64,000 bases of DNA from JAFDYH01 sp049840875 (GTDB taxonomy: Bacteria; Bacteroidota; Bacteroidia; Chitinophagales; Chitinophagaceae). The position numbers and the translations under genes were made by a program. Every line of letters begins with the position of its first letter. Position 1 is the first letter of the stretch. The notes below the pieces were generated by a model. The model worked only from the letters and a program-made list of their open reading frames with translations, did not search any database and was not told the DNA's origin. The stretch covers positions 1-64,000 of the forward strand of contig JASGJE010000019.1 in NCBI GenBank assembly GCA_049840875.1, read 5' to 3'. Below are positions 37,143 through 46,081 of the stretch, one piece after another.

Positions 37143-37820
37143 CTAATTAAAGTCCAAATAAGGTATGTTTTTGTTGGGAAATTTTATTTTCGTTTGTTTC
37201 GCAAATACAAGCATTGAGATTGCAAAAAGAATATTTTTTGCTAACTCAACGATATATGTAAAATACCAATAGTTAGTAATAATATTTTTTGGTATGTGCG
37301 ACCCTAAAATATAAAAAAAGAAGTTGCCTCCGAGATAAAGCATAATGCCGATGGAGATCCAGAAACAATAGTTATTATAAATGTATTGATCGTCTATATT
37401 GATAAACTTTGTGTAAAAGAAATAAAAGATGTACAGGTACATGATCAATGTCTCAATTCCTACAGCCACATTATCAATAATAGCGACCTCTGATTTTTTA
37501 ATAATTAATGCCTGAAAAACTCCAAAAGCGATAAGTATAATTGTCGCGATAATGTTGAATTTCTTGCTCTTCAGGTTCACGCAATAAACAAGTGAAAAAA
37601 ATAAAAGCTCTGAAAACGTATAGAGACTCGCAAAAAAATTGTTGAGGAATGGATATTTGTCGAGATAGAGATATTGAAAATTAAGGAGCACGAAAAAAAC
37701 AATGCTGTAGGTCACAATCACAATCACCTCACTTTTTGCTCTTATTTCTCTTTTTAAAAATAAGAATACAAAAAGGGGTAACAGATACGAATAAATGAGT
37801 ATGTTTTCTAAGCTAAACAA
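37143..37820 (-). CDS. Seven-helix membrane protein of unknown function, TTG start
   Basis: A 225-residue protein with about seven hydrophobic helices and few charges in loops. I do not recognise the family. No ATG is found in the N-terminal part, so the best start is TTG at 37820, immediately after the T tail of the hairpin at 37822-37870. It is followed on the same strand by the sensor kinase (26 bp) and its regulator, so all three probably form one operon. A sensory or peptide-related role is possible but inferred. Confidence 0.6.
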   Translation of the reverse strand: MFSLENILIYSYLLPLFVFLFLKREIRAKSEVIVIVTYSIVFFVLLNFQYLYLDKYPFLNNFFASLYTFSELLFFSLVYCVNLKSKKFNIIATIILIAFGVFQALIIKKSEVAIIDNVAVGIETLIMYLYIFYFFYTKFINIDDQYIYNNYCFWISIGIMLYLGGNFFFYILGSHIPKNIITNYWYFTYIVELAKNILFAISMLVFAKQTKIKFPNKNIPYLDFN

Positions 37821-37821
37821 A

Positions 37822-37870
37822 AAAAGTTTTTCTACGTATTTGGATTTTATCCAAAAATAGAAAAACTTTT
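37822..37870 (-). terminator. Large hairpin, terminator of the upstream small gene
   Basis: AAAAGTTTTTCTA (37822-37834) pairs perfectly with TAGAAAAACTTTT (37858-37870), and inside TTTGGAT (37839-37845) pairs with ATCCAAA (37849-37855). On the minus strand it is followed by Ts (TTTTTTTG), so it is a strong terminator-like structure. It stands between the 33-residue ORF and the membrane protein gene. Confidence 0.7.
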
Positions 37871-37899
37871 AACAAATTAAAATACAAGGCCTTAATCTC

Positions 37900-38001
37900 T
37901 TACTCTTCTGTCCAAGTAATTTCCTTTGTACCACCGATTGGGAATCTTTTCATAACAGCGAAAGTTTTAGGGTTTGTCCAGAAATATTTCTTATGAGTCA
38001 A
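37900..38001 (-). CDS. Candidate 33-residue peptide gene
   Basis: The minus strand holds a short frame with stop at 37900-37902 and a TTG start at 37999-38001. The product begins MTHKKYFWTNPKTF and ends RFPIGGTKEITWTEE. It is rich in aromatic residues and its codon choice looks coding. It is followed after about 30 bp by a strong hairpin terminator, which is what supports reality. No ATG is available except the internal Met at residue 17. It could instead be the last piece of a decayed gene. Confidence 0.35.
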   Translation of the reverse strand: MTHKKYFWTNPKTFAVMKRFPIGGTKEITWTEE

Positions 38002-38669
38002 AAGTGACTCTGAATGAAATTGTTTTCAATAGGTGAACAGAGAAGGCCAACTGTAATATCTCTTTGAAACTCTCTCTGGTAGGCACTTTCAGCTTTTTAC
38101 GCAGTATTTAAACTATTTAAATTAGAGGAATAATACTCTTTTATGACCGTATTTTTACTAAATTAAAATCGAGGAATTATGCGAAGAAATAGTACTAAAA
38201 TCGACAGATATTAACAAGTGTGGAAAAGATAGATGAGACCGCCTACGCCATTTTACTGGAAAACTATTACATTTTACCGAAAAAAGAAAGTTGATTGACA
38301 TTGGATTTTCTGCAACTGGCTTTCAAAGGATTTTTGGAATTTTTTTCTGGACGGTTCAGGACATTGGATGTTTATCAGAGCTTAATCCCAGCCAATCAAC
38401 TTTATTATAAAAATAGATAACCGCCTCCGGCAGGTCAAGAGCACAATTTCGTTGTTTCAATAATTCGGATTTTACCGCCCCCATCGTAAACCACCCGTTA
38501 ATAAGATGTGCACATAGTATGACTGCAATTGTGGAGACGCCAGTCAATGAAAGTATCTGATTCTGATACAAGATTTTAAAGTTATTAAAAAGGCCTTCCG
38601 GGGCGATATAAAAAAAGAGTAGATTTGCTATCGTCTGAAAGAACCTATAAAACTGTAAAGTAAAACCAA
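38002..38669. other. Long intergenic region with gene remnants
   Basis: The stretch from the peptide ORF to the orphan response regulator is AT-rich and has no convincing gene. A minus frame at 38356-38571 (71 residues, TTG start, one possible membrane segment) and a short plus frame around 38200-38290 look like fragments. The region could be a regulatory island, an RNA locus or decaying DNA. Confidence 0.35.
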
Positions 38670-38675
38670 TTGTCC

Positions 38676-39335
38676 ATGCTGAGTTCGCAACCGATTAAAG
38701 TAGCGATTGCCGATGATCATAAGATTTTCCGGGATGGTATAAAAATGGCGCTCCGGGATAAGGAATACCTTCGAATTTTGTGGGAAGCAGAAGATGGAAA
38801 AGACCTTATGCACAAGTTGCAGCTCAAGCAACCAGATGTGTTGTTGATGGATATACGTATGCCAGAGATTGATGGCATTAACGCGATTGGCCTGATCAGG
38901 AAGGAGTATGAGGATGTGAAGATTATTGTGCTTACAATGTACGATGATCAGGAGATGATCACAAAGATGATGGAGATGGGCGCCAATGCCTACCTTACAA
39001 AGACAACAGACCCTGAAGAAATTTACCAGGCGATATTAACCTGCATGAATGACGATTTCTATTTTAATGATCTGGTCAATAAAGCGGTATTATTAAAACT
39101 TCAACATAAAAAAACTGTACGCCAGTTCTATCCTAATCCAATAAAGTTGTCTGAAAAAGAATTAAAAATCCTAAAACTAATCGCGGAGGATAAGACAACT
39201 GAAGAGATCTCGAAGGAAGTATTTCTTAGCCCTCGCACTATAGAAACTATTCGCCAGAATATGAAGCAAAAGGTAGGGGCTAAAACAATCGCTGGCCTTG
39301 TTATGTATGCCATGCGGAATAAACTGCTCGAATAA
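38676..39335 (+). CDS. Orphan NarL/FixJ-type response regulator
   Basis: A 219-residue regulator. The receiver has IADDHKIFRDG and the phospho-Asp in VLLMDIRMP. The HTH is LSEKELKILKLIAEDKTTEEISKEVF with SPRTIETIRQNMKQKVGA. It closely resembles the regulator at 35604-36254 but has no kinase beside it. The frame opens with TTG at 38670. I use the ATG at 38676. A methyltransferase gene begins 11 bp after its stop. Confidence 0.9.
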   Translation: MLSSQPIKVAIADDHKIFRDGIKMALRDKEYLRILWEAEDGKDLMHKLQLKQPDVLLMDIRMPEIDGINAIGLIRKEYEDVKIIVLTMYDDQEMITKMMEMGANAYLTKTTDPEEIYQAILTCMNDDFYFNDLVNKAVLLKLQHKKTVRQFYPNPIKLSEKELKILKLIAEDKTTEEISKEVFLSPRTIETIRQNMKQKVGAKTIAGLVMYAMRNKLLE

Positions 39336-39346
39336 AATTATCTTTT

Positions 39347-40102
39347 ATGCCTTCCGACAAACAAAACGTAAATAATACTTTTTTTGACGGGCAATACAAA
39401 GAACTCTGGCGGTTATACATACCCGAAGAACTCACCAGGAAAGAGCTGGATTTTATCATTCAGTATTTTGGATTACAACCTGGCAATGCCGTTTTAGATA
39501 TCATGTGCGGTTACGGCCGGCATTCTGTAGGTCTCGCAAGAAATGGAATGAACGTTACGGCTGTCGACAATCTTAAGGATTATATTGATGAAATTAACGG
39601 CATTTCAAAAGAAGAAGAATTGCCTTTGATTGCTATACAATCAGATGTGTTGAGATACTCAGCCAACAATTCATTTGATCTTGCTGTTTGCATGGGCAAT
39701 AGTATCAATTTCTTTGGCGAAGAAGACTGCATTGACTTAATGACTTCTGTTGCCAAAAGCCTGAAGCCCGGAAGTCACTTCCTGATTAACACATGGTCGC
39801 TGGCAGAGACCGTTATAAAAGACTTTGCAGATAAATCCTGGACATATAACGGGGATTATAAATTACTTTCAGACAGTGCGTTTCTTTTCAATCCCACAAG
39901 AATAGAGACTGAATTTACAATGATTGGGAAGGATGGTTATACTGAAATAAAAGAAGCGATTGATTATGTTTATAGCTATTCGGAAATACAGAAAATGCTG
40001 AAACAATCCGGATTTGAATTAAAGGAAGTATTCAGCATTCCGGGTAAACGAAAATATGCTGTTGGTGACCCGAGAGCATATATTATTGCAGTCAAGGCGT
40101 AG
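39347..40102 (+). CDS. Class I SAM-dependent methyltransferase
   Basis: A 251-residue methyltransferase with motif I VLDIMCGYGRHSVGLA near 49-64 and the acidic residue of motif II in VTAVDN. DLAVCMGNSINFFG forms motif IV. It resembles the Methyltransf_25/tellurite-resistance-like group. The substrate is unknown. Cotranscription with the upstream regulator is suggested by the 11 bp gap. Confidence 0.85.
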   Translation: MPSDKQNVNNTFFDGQYKELWRLYIPEELTRKELDFIIQYFGLQPGNAVLDIMCGYGRHSVGLARNGMNVTAVDNLKDYIDEINGISKEEELPLIAIQSDVLRYSANNSFDLAVCMGNSINFFGEEDCIDLMTSVAKSLKPGSHFLINTWSLAETVIKDFADKSWTYNGDYKLLSDSAFLFNPTRIETEFTMIGKDGYTEIKEAIDYVYSYSEIQKMLKQSGFELKEVFSIPGKRKYAVGDPRAYIIAVKA

Positions 40103-40186
40103 AAAAAATATCCTGTTATTTTTTAGGTTGGATCTGTGATGCTACCATTTATTGATAGCATTGGCGATGAATGCAGATTAAACCAA

Positions 40187-41317
40187 TCAAAACGCTTTCT
40201 TCGGTTCATTCAATGCTTTTAACATTACCTGCATTGATTCATATAAAATCTTAACGCGGTTAGCGTCAAACAAGTCCATCTTTTGTATGGGTAATTGAAG
40301 ATTATAGCTTCCTGCATCAATAATCTGGTTATCAAAATCAGGGTTCAGTTTATTGAAGTCTGCAATGTCAGTTTGTGTAAACTGCGCGATGACTGTAGAA
40401 TTGAAGCGACCAGTAATTAATTGCGTTTTCAAGTTATTGAGACTATCAGTCGTGGCTGTTAATGCCAGTGATTGATTTCTTGCTGCAGTTAAACGAAGGC
40501 TGGCAGCTTCATCTTTAGTCAATGTAGTTTCACCGCCTTCACCTTCCATGATGTAGTGTGTGGCAATAAATTTCTTTACATGGTTTCTCGACTCAGCTGG
40601 AAGATAATTCTGAAGCACCCAAAAATCATGGCTGCCACTTTTGCGTATTGCAGCATCTACATTGCCTGGGCCGCCGTTGTAAGCTGCGATTACCAGCAAC
40701 CAATCCCTGTAAAGGTTAAACAATGTGGTAAGATAATGCGCTGCAGCATGAGTACTTTTATAATAATCTGTGCGTTCATCAACGAAGCGGTCTACACGTA
40801 AACCATTTCCACGACCTGTCGCCGGCATAAACTGCCATGGACCAACTGCACCAACCCACGATACTGCTGATGATTTCAGATAGGATTCAATCACTGCGAG
40901 ATATTTCATTTCACCAGGCACGCCATGTAATTCGAGAATTTTATCCATCATGTCAAAATATGGCCTACCCCAGGTTTTCATTTTTTGAAGATTCTTGCCA
41001 TTTTTATCCATGTAATCCTGCACAAAGCTGATCGCACGGGGATTCAGTTGAGCCGTGTTTAATTTGTTGCTTTTATCTGCTGATTCAAACAGATCTTTAA
41101 ACCCTTGTTTAGGGTCACTCACAAATTGCACTTTTTCCACGGTATCCTTATGTGTTGCAGAATCCGAACTAACAGCGCTATTTTTTGATGAGGTTGCTGA
41201 CTTTCCCACTGCGGCGTAGTCACCGGGAGTTTGTACCTGACCCTGCCCATGTGAATGAGTACATATGAGGGCGGTAACTGTTAGTCCTATGCAATAAAAA
41301 GATAAGCGTTTAAACAT
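40187..41317 (-). CDS. MltD-like lytic transglycosylase
   Basis: A 376-residue murein hydrolase with a signal peptide and a Ser/Thr-rich linker. The SLT (GH23) domain has the catalytic Glu144 in LAVIESYLKSSAVSWVGAVG and PWQFMPATG. The AAYNGGPGNV motif is also present. No clear LysM module follows; the C-terminal 100 residues are helical and include QLPIQKMDLF. It cleaves peptidoglycan and releases anhydro-muropeptides in the periplasm. Confidence 0.9.
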   Translation of the reverse strand: MFKRLSFYCIGLTVTALICTHSHGQGQVQTPGDYAAVGKSATSSKNSAVSSDSATHKDTVEKVQFVSDPKQGFKDLFESADKSNKLNTAQLNPRAISFVQDYMDKNGKNLQKMKTWGRPYFDMMDKILELHGVPGEMKYLAVIESYLKSSAVSWVGAVGPWQFMPATGRGNGLRVDRFVDERTDYYKSTHAAAHYLTTLFNLYRDWLLVIAAYNGGPGNVDAAIRKSGSHDFWVLQNYLPAESRNHVKKFIATHYIMEGEGGETTLTKDEAASLRLTAARNQSLALTATTDSLNNLKTQLITGRFNSTVIAQFTQTDIADFNKLNPDFDNQIIDAGSYNLQLPIQKMDLFDANRVKILYESMQVMLKALNEPKKAF

Positions 41318-41381
41318 AACCAGACATTTAATCTATAAGTCTTCATCTGGCGCAACATAGGACAACAAAAATTATGCGAGA

Positions 41382-42814
41382 TTATTTGTATTCCCTTACC
41401 AACTGTTCGGAAATACTCAGCAAAGATAACTCTTTGAAGTTATTTGCCATAACCTGGAGACCAAAAGGCATCAGATTAGTGTGGGTAAATAAGGGGAGAG
41501 AAATAGAAGGAACACCAATAAGGTTTGCCATTACTGTATAGATATCAGCGAGATACATAGCTATCGGATCCTCGGATTTTTCACCTATTTTGAAAGCTGT
41601 GGTAGGAGAATTCGGTAAAAGAATAAAGTCGTAATCCTGGAAAACCTGTTCTGTTTTATCTTTTAACAATTTGCGACTTGTTGCGCCTTTGTAAAATAGG
41701 CATCATAATACCCTGTACTTAACACAAATGTACCAAGCATAATACGGCGCTTTACTTCTTTTCCAAAACCTTCACTGCGGGTATGTTTATAAAAATCGTC
41801 GAGATTGCCTGTTGTTGTATTAGTTCTGTAACCGTATTTGACGCCGTCGAAACGAGACAGATTTGAAGAAGCTTCAGCAGTCGTTAGTACATAATAAGCG
41901 GGAACAATATAATCCAGATATTCAAATTTTACCGGTTCTATTGTGTGGCCGTCTGCTTTCAGTTTTTCAAACAAACCTTTTATTTTGAAAGCAATCTCCG
42001 GATCAATTCCAGGATGATCCAATGCTTCCTGGAAATAGGCAAAGCGATACTTCCCGCTACTATTCAAGGCAGAAGAATAAACTTCAACGGGTAACTGTGA
42101 AACGGTGCTATCATATTCATCAGCTCCTGCAATGACTTCTAGCGTCAGAGAAACATCGGCTACTGTATTTCCAAAGATTCCAATTTGATCAAAGGAAGAA
42201 GCATAAGCAATCAAACCGTACCGTGACACGCGACCATATGTGGGCTTTAGTCCAATAATACCGCAGAAATCTGCAGGTTGGCGCACAGAGCCTCCTGTAT
42301 CACTACCCAGCGAAATCATACAAAGCCCGGCCTGCACAGCTACGGCTGATCCTCCGGACGACCCACCCGGAATACGGGTTTCGTCAGCAGCATTTAAAAC
42401 ACGACCATAGTATGAATTTTCATTGGAAGAGCCCATTGCAAATTCATCGCAATTCAATCGCCCGATGATAATGGCATCCTCTGCCAGGAGATGCTCAACC
42501 GCGGTTGCTGAATAAATAGATTCAAAACCTCCTAATATCTTAGAAGACGCGGTAACGTGATGACCTTTGTGGCAGATTACATCTTTAATTCCAATAACAA
42601 CCCCATGTAATTTACCAATGGTTGAGCCTTTTGCCCTTTTTTCGTCCAGAGATTTTGCCTGTTCCAAAGCTTCATCTGCATATACTTCAATATATGCATT
42701 CAACCGCTGTGCATGATTGATCCGTTGCAGGTAATATTCTACTGCCTGCAAACAAGTTGCCCCTCCTTCTCTTAATTGGGCATGATATTGCGCAATAGAA
42801 GAAAACTCAAACAA
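41382..42814 (-). CDS. gatA: Aspartyl/glutamyl-tRNA amidotransferase subunit A, frame broken by one base
   Basis: GatA is the amidase of the GatCAB complex that makes Gln-tRNA and Asn-tRNA from mischarged tRNA. The amidase signature GGSSGGSAVAVQAG is complete, with the catalytic Lys in GIKDVICHKG and the SLGSDTGGSVRQPADFCG loop. The frame shifts at 41673-41677: one missing C turns RKLLKDKTEQV into ANC-stop. Joined at that point the protein is about 475 residues, the normal length. The gene is normally essential when the cell lacks GlnRS or AsnRS, so a real loss is unlikely. Confidence 0.92.
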
Positions 42815-42866
42815 AAGCTTTAGCCTTTATTGATGAATGAAAGTGGTTAAGAGTTGATTGAAAAAA

Positions 42867-43091
42867 TTATTGCTGGGAAGGAGTTTTTGGCGTTTCATTC
42901 ATGCCTTCTTCAATTTCCCTTTTTACATTGCTCTTGGCATCATTGAATTCACGAACGCCACGACCGAGACCGCGCATTAATTCAGGTATTTTGCGACCTC
43001 CGAATAAAAGCAGGATGATAACAAGGATGATGATAATTTCCTGTGTTCCCAGCACACCCAACAGCACATTTGAAAAATTTGCTTGTATCAT
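42867..43091 (-). CDS. tatA: Twin-arginine translocase subunit TatA
   Basis: A 74-residue protein with a single membrane helix (IIIILVIILLLFGGRKIPELMRG) and an amphipathic helix after the FGGRKIPEL hinge. It forms the pore of the Tat system. It is 52 bp upstream of gatA and shares its strand, and the Tat substrate at 12106 is in the window. Confidence 0.95.
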   Translation of the reverse strand: MIQANFSNVLLGVLGTQEIIIILVIILLLFGGRKIPELMRGLGRGVREFNDAKSNVKREIEEGMNETPKTPSQQ

Positions 43092-43148
43092 AATTAAAAA
43101 TTAAGATCGTAAAGATAATAAGTCCTGCAACAACATGCGAATTATTTC

Positions 43149-43183
43149 AATGTGCAAATATGTAAATTCGAAAATGTGCAAAT
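43149..43183. repeat. Paired direct repeat upstream of tatA
   Basis: AATGTGCAAAT occurs at 43149-43159 and again at 43173-43183, spaced 24 bp start to start. It sits in the gap between tatA and rplS with no gene. It could be a regulatory site pair or a remnant of a dispersed repeat. Confidence 0.35.
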
Positions 43184-43261
43184 CAAGCCGGATAAGTTAA
43201 AAAGAGTATCGGTTTTGAGCCGGTCAAAATCCTGAGAGTTTCACCTTTGCGCACAAAATAA

Positions 43262-43282
43262 AAGCTCCCGGACAGGGAGCTT
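43262..43282 (-). terminator. Terminator of rplS
   Basis: AAGCTCCC (43262-43269) pairs perfectly with GGGAGCTT (43275-43282) around five bases, with a T-rich tail on the minus strand. Confidence 0.88.
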
Positions 43283-43307
43283 AATATCTTTTATAAACAA
43301 GAATTTA

Positions 43308-43676
43308 TTATTCTGCTGTTGTCGTTTCAACAAGACGTTTTTCCTTAATTCTTGCACTCTTTCCGCTACGGGTACGCTGATAGTAAAGTTTTGCCCTACG
43401 GATACGTCCTGTTTTGTTTAAAACTATAGAATCAATATTCGGTGAGTTAAGAGGAAAAAGTCGTTCTACACCAACGCCATCTGATATTTTACGTACAGTA
43501 AAGCTGGATGTATTTCCGGTTCCCTGGCGTTTAATTACATCCCCTTTAAAGGACTGAATTCTTTCCTTATTTCCTTCAATGATTTTATAGTTCACGGTAA
43601 TGTTATCACCTGCCTTGAAAGCGGGGTGATTCTTCTTTCCTGTCAATTGCTCGTGAACATATGCAATGGCGTTCAT
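43308..43676 (-). CDS. rplS: Ribosomal protein bL19
   Basis: A 122-residue ribosomal protein with the family features PAFKAGDNITVNYKIIEG, ERIQSFKGDVIKRQG, SDGVGVERLFPLNSPNID and GRIRRAKLYY. It lies at the 30S-50S interface. It is monocistronic. Confidence 0.96.
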   Translation of the reverse strand: MNAIAYVHEQLTGKKNHPAFKAGDNITVNYKIIEGNKERIQSFKGDVIKRQGTGNTSSFTVRKISDGVGVERLFPLNSPNIDSIVLNKTGRIRRAKLYYQRTRSGKSARIKEKRLVETTTAE

Positions 43677-43727
43677 AACTTTTCTTTTAAGGGATGCAAA
43701 GGTAAGGGGAAAAATCGGAAAATTTGA

Positions 43728-43759
43728 AGTTTAAGAGTTTAAAAGTTTAAGGTTTGAAG
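43728..43759. repeat. Four-unit 8-bp tandem repeat
   Basis: AGTTTAAG, AGTTTAAA, AGTTTAAG and GTTTGAAG follow one another without gap between rplS and rny. Similar AGTTTAA strings occur as spacers in related genomes, as far as I recall. No function can be claimed. Confidence 0.4.
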
Positions 43760-43832
43760 ACTTTTCGGATCGCATAGGTCAATCTTCAACGTGCAACATC
43801 TTTTAACCATTAAACGCCAAACTATTAAAAAA

Positions 43833-45398
43833 CTATCTTGCTACGTTTACTGTTCTCTTTTCCCTGATCACCGTCACCTTTATCTGACCCGGAAAAGTCA
43901 TTTCTGTTTGTATTTTCTGTGCAATTTCAAAGGATAGCTTTTCGGAGTCACCGTCGGTAACTTTATCAGCTTCAACAATTACACGAAGTTCTCTGCCGGC
44001 TTGTATTGCATATGCTTTTTCAACACCTGTGTAAGCCATTGCAAGATTCTCAAGGTCTTTAATGCGCTGCAGGTATTGCTGCATTATTTCTCGCCTGGCC
44101 CCCGGGCGGGCACCGCTGATGGCATCGCAGGCCTGTACAATTGGCGAGATCACATATTGCATTTCCATTTCATCATGGTGCGCTCCAATTGCATTTACAA
44201 CCGCAGGATTTTCGCCATACTTTTCGGCTAATTTAGCGCCCAGTAAGGCATGGCTCAATTCAGTTTCTTCATCCGGTACTTTACCAATATCGTGAAGGAG
44301 ACCAGCACGTTTAGCCAGCTTTGCATTCAAGCCCAGCTCAGCGGCCATGATGCCACAAAGATTTGCCGTTTCCCGACTGTGCATCAACAGATTTTGGCCG
44401 TAAGAGGAACGGAAACGCATCCTTCCCACCATTCTTACAAGCTCTTTATGCAAGCCATGAATACCCATTTCAATCACCGTTCTTTCGCCTATTTCCATTA
44501 CCTGTTCTTCAATCTGCTTCTTTGTCTTCTCTACTACCTCTTCGATACGTGCCGGATGAATGCGCCCATCGGTTACAAGTCGCTGTAAACTGAGGCGGGC
44601 AATTTCTCTTCTAAGCGGATCAAATGAAGACAGAATGATTGCTTCCGGTGTATCGTCTACAATCAGGTCAACGCCTGTTGCTGCTTCAATTGCCCGTATA
44701 TTTCGGCCTTCGCGACCGATAATCTGGCCTTTTATTTCATCGCTTTCCAGGTTGAAAACTGTAATTGAATTTTCAATGGCTTGTTCGGCCGCAGTACGCT
44801 GAATAGTCTGAATAATAATCTTACGGGCCTCTTTATTCGCTTTACCTTTAGCATCATCAATAATCTCCTGCTGAATGCCTATCGCCTGGGTTTGTGCCTC
44901 CTGGCGGAGACTTTCCACTAATTGAGATTTTGCCTCATCAGCCGTTAGGCCGGCAATTTTTTCCAGGCGACGGATATGTTCTTCCTGGTGTTTTTCTAAC
45001 TCGTTTCTTTTAATATTTACCAGGTCAATCTGCCGGGTAAGGTTTTCTTTTATAGCCTCATTTTCTTTAATCTGCTTATCGAGGTTACCTTCCTTCTGAT
45101 TGATTGATTGTTCTTTTTGCCGTGCCCTGTTTTCACTTTCCGCTAATTTCCGGTTGCGGTCATTGGCCTCTTTATCATGGGCTGATTTTAACTGGACAAA
45201 CTTTTCTTTAGCCTCAAGCTCTTTTTCTTTTCGAATTGTTTCGGCTCTTAATTCGGCCTCCTTTAAAATTGTCTGGGACTGTGCCTCGGCTTCTGCAACC
45301 TGTTTTTGTGTATTTTTTGCAAAGATGAATTTACCCGCTATGATGCCCACAACAAGGGCAACTGCACCAATGATGATGTATAGTATATTCGGATCCAT
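43833..45398 (-). CDS. rny: Ribonuclease Y
   Basis: A 521-residue membrane-bound endoribonuclease that initiates mRNA decay. N-terminal membrane helix at 4-26, a long coiled coil (about 30-205), a KH domain with IIGREGRNIRAIEAATG (226-242) and an HD domain with LLHDIGK (367-373) and AHHDE (406-410). The metal-binding His-Asp is intact. Confidence 0.96.
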   Translation of the reverse strand: MDPNILYIIIGAVALVVGIIAGKFIFAKNTQKQVAEAEAQSQTILKEAELRAETIRKEKELEAKEKFVQLKSAHDKEANDRNRKLAESENRARQKEQSINQKEGNLDKQIKENEAIKENLTRQIDLVNIKRNELEKHQEEHIRRLEKIAGLTADEAKSQLVESLRQEAQTQAIGIQQEIIDDAKGKANKEARKIIIQTIQRTAAEQAIENSITVFNLESDEIKGQIIGREGRNIRAIEAATGVDLIVDDTPEAIILSSFDPLRREIARLSLQRLVTDGRIHPARIEEVVEKTKKQIEEQVMEIGERTVIEMGIHGLHKELVRMVGRMRFRSSYGQNLLMHSRETANLCGIMAAELGLNAKLAKRAGLLHDIGKVPDEETELSHALLGAKLAEKYGENPAVVNAIGAHHDEMEMQYVISPIVQACDAISGARPGARREIMQQYLQRIKDLENLAMAYTGVEKAYAIQAGRELRVIVEADKVTDGDSEKLSFEIAQKIQTEMTFPGQIKVTVIREKRTVNVAR

Positions 45399-45679
45399 GA
45401 ATCTGTTTTTTAATTAATTCCAAAATGATTGGGTTAATGTGTTTTAATACAACAACCGCCCTTTTCAGGCGGATAGTCGGCGAAGATACAAAAGACAAGT
45501 TATCCCGTGAAATTCAATGCAGTCGAAGACACGAATTAAAAATTAAAACGTAAAAATGAAAAATACAATTCCGCAGTTATCAAGGTAAGATGAGGTCGTC
45601 GTAAAGACTAAACACGAATTTCATAGAATATTGAAGGGAAATTTAGATCCCGAAATTCTTTATTTCACTATTCATTGTC
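45399..45679 (-). promoter_or_regulatory. rny upstream region with candidate promoter
   Basis: A TATCTTCG box (45481-45488 on the minus strand) resembles the -7 element. Just downstream, CCGCC (45456-45460) and GGCGG (45468-45472) form a hairpin that would be at the very 5' end of the transcript. I looked for 6S RNA, often found beside zapA in proteobacteria, and did not see a convincing one. Confidence 0.3.
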
Positions 45680-45970
45680 TCAGCCTGCCAGTTGAGTATC
45701 CAGCATTTTTTCAAGATTGGTTAATTTTCCCAAAAGGCTCTCCTTTTCTATATCATTAGAGGCCGGAGCGCTTTGTTCAGTAGCAAACCATACCAAAACC
45801 ATTGAAACATAGTCCTGCATGTCTTTTCCGGCAAACTGGGTTTTAAATTCAATAATCTTGTCATTTATGGTTTTTACGGTTTTGCGTACCACTTCTTCGT
45901 CTTTTGGCAGGATACGAATACGGTAGGACCGGTCGCCAATTACGATACTTACAGGAATTAAGTCTGCCAT
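45680..45970 (-). CDS. zapA: Cell division protein ZapA
   Basis: A 96-residue ZapA-like protein: PVSIVIGDRSYRIRILPKDEEVVRKTVKTINDKI is the head domain, followed by the coiled coil. It binds FtsZ and stabilises the Z ring. Its neighbours pheT, the coiled-coil gene and rny recur in Bacteroidota. Confidence 0.88.
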   Translation of the reverse strand: MADLIPVSIVIGDRSYRIRILPKDEEVVRKTVKTINDKIIEFKTQFAGKDMQDYVSMVLVWFATEQSAPASNDIEKESLLGKLTNLEKMLDTQLAG

Positions 45971-46081
45971 TATTTGTTTTTTTGAAATTACTGAAGTTAC
46001 TTTAGGTCAGGTTATATCTCAAGCTAAAAACACCGATATTTTTTTAAACCCTTTGAAAAAAAATAACCAAAACAGCTAACT

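Noticed and set aside
38356..38571. 71-residue minus frame
   Set aside because: TTG start, no conserved motif and no partner. It may be a remnant, so it is mentioned only in the gap entry.
45399..45679. 6S RNA next to zapA
   Set aside because: The 280-base gap has only one short hairpin and no extended paired rod.
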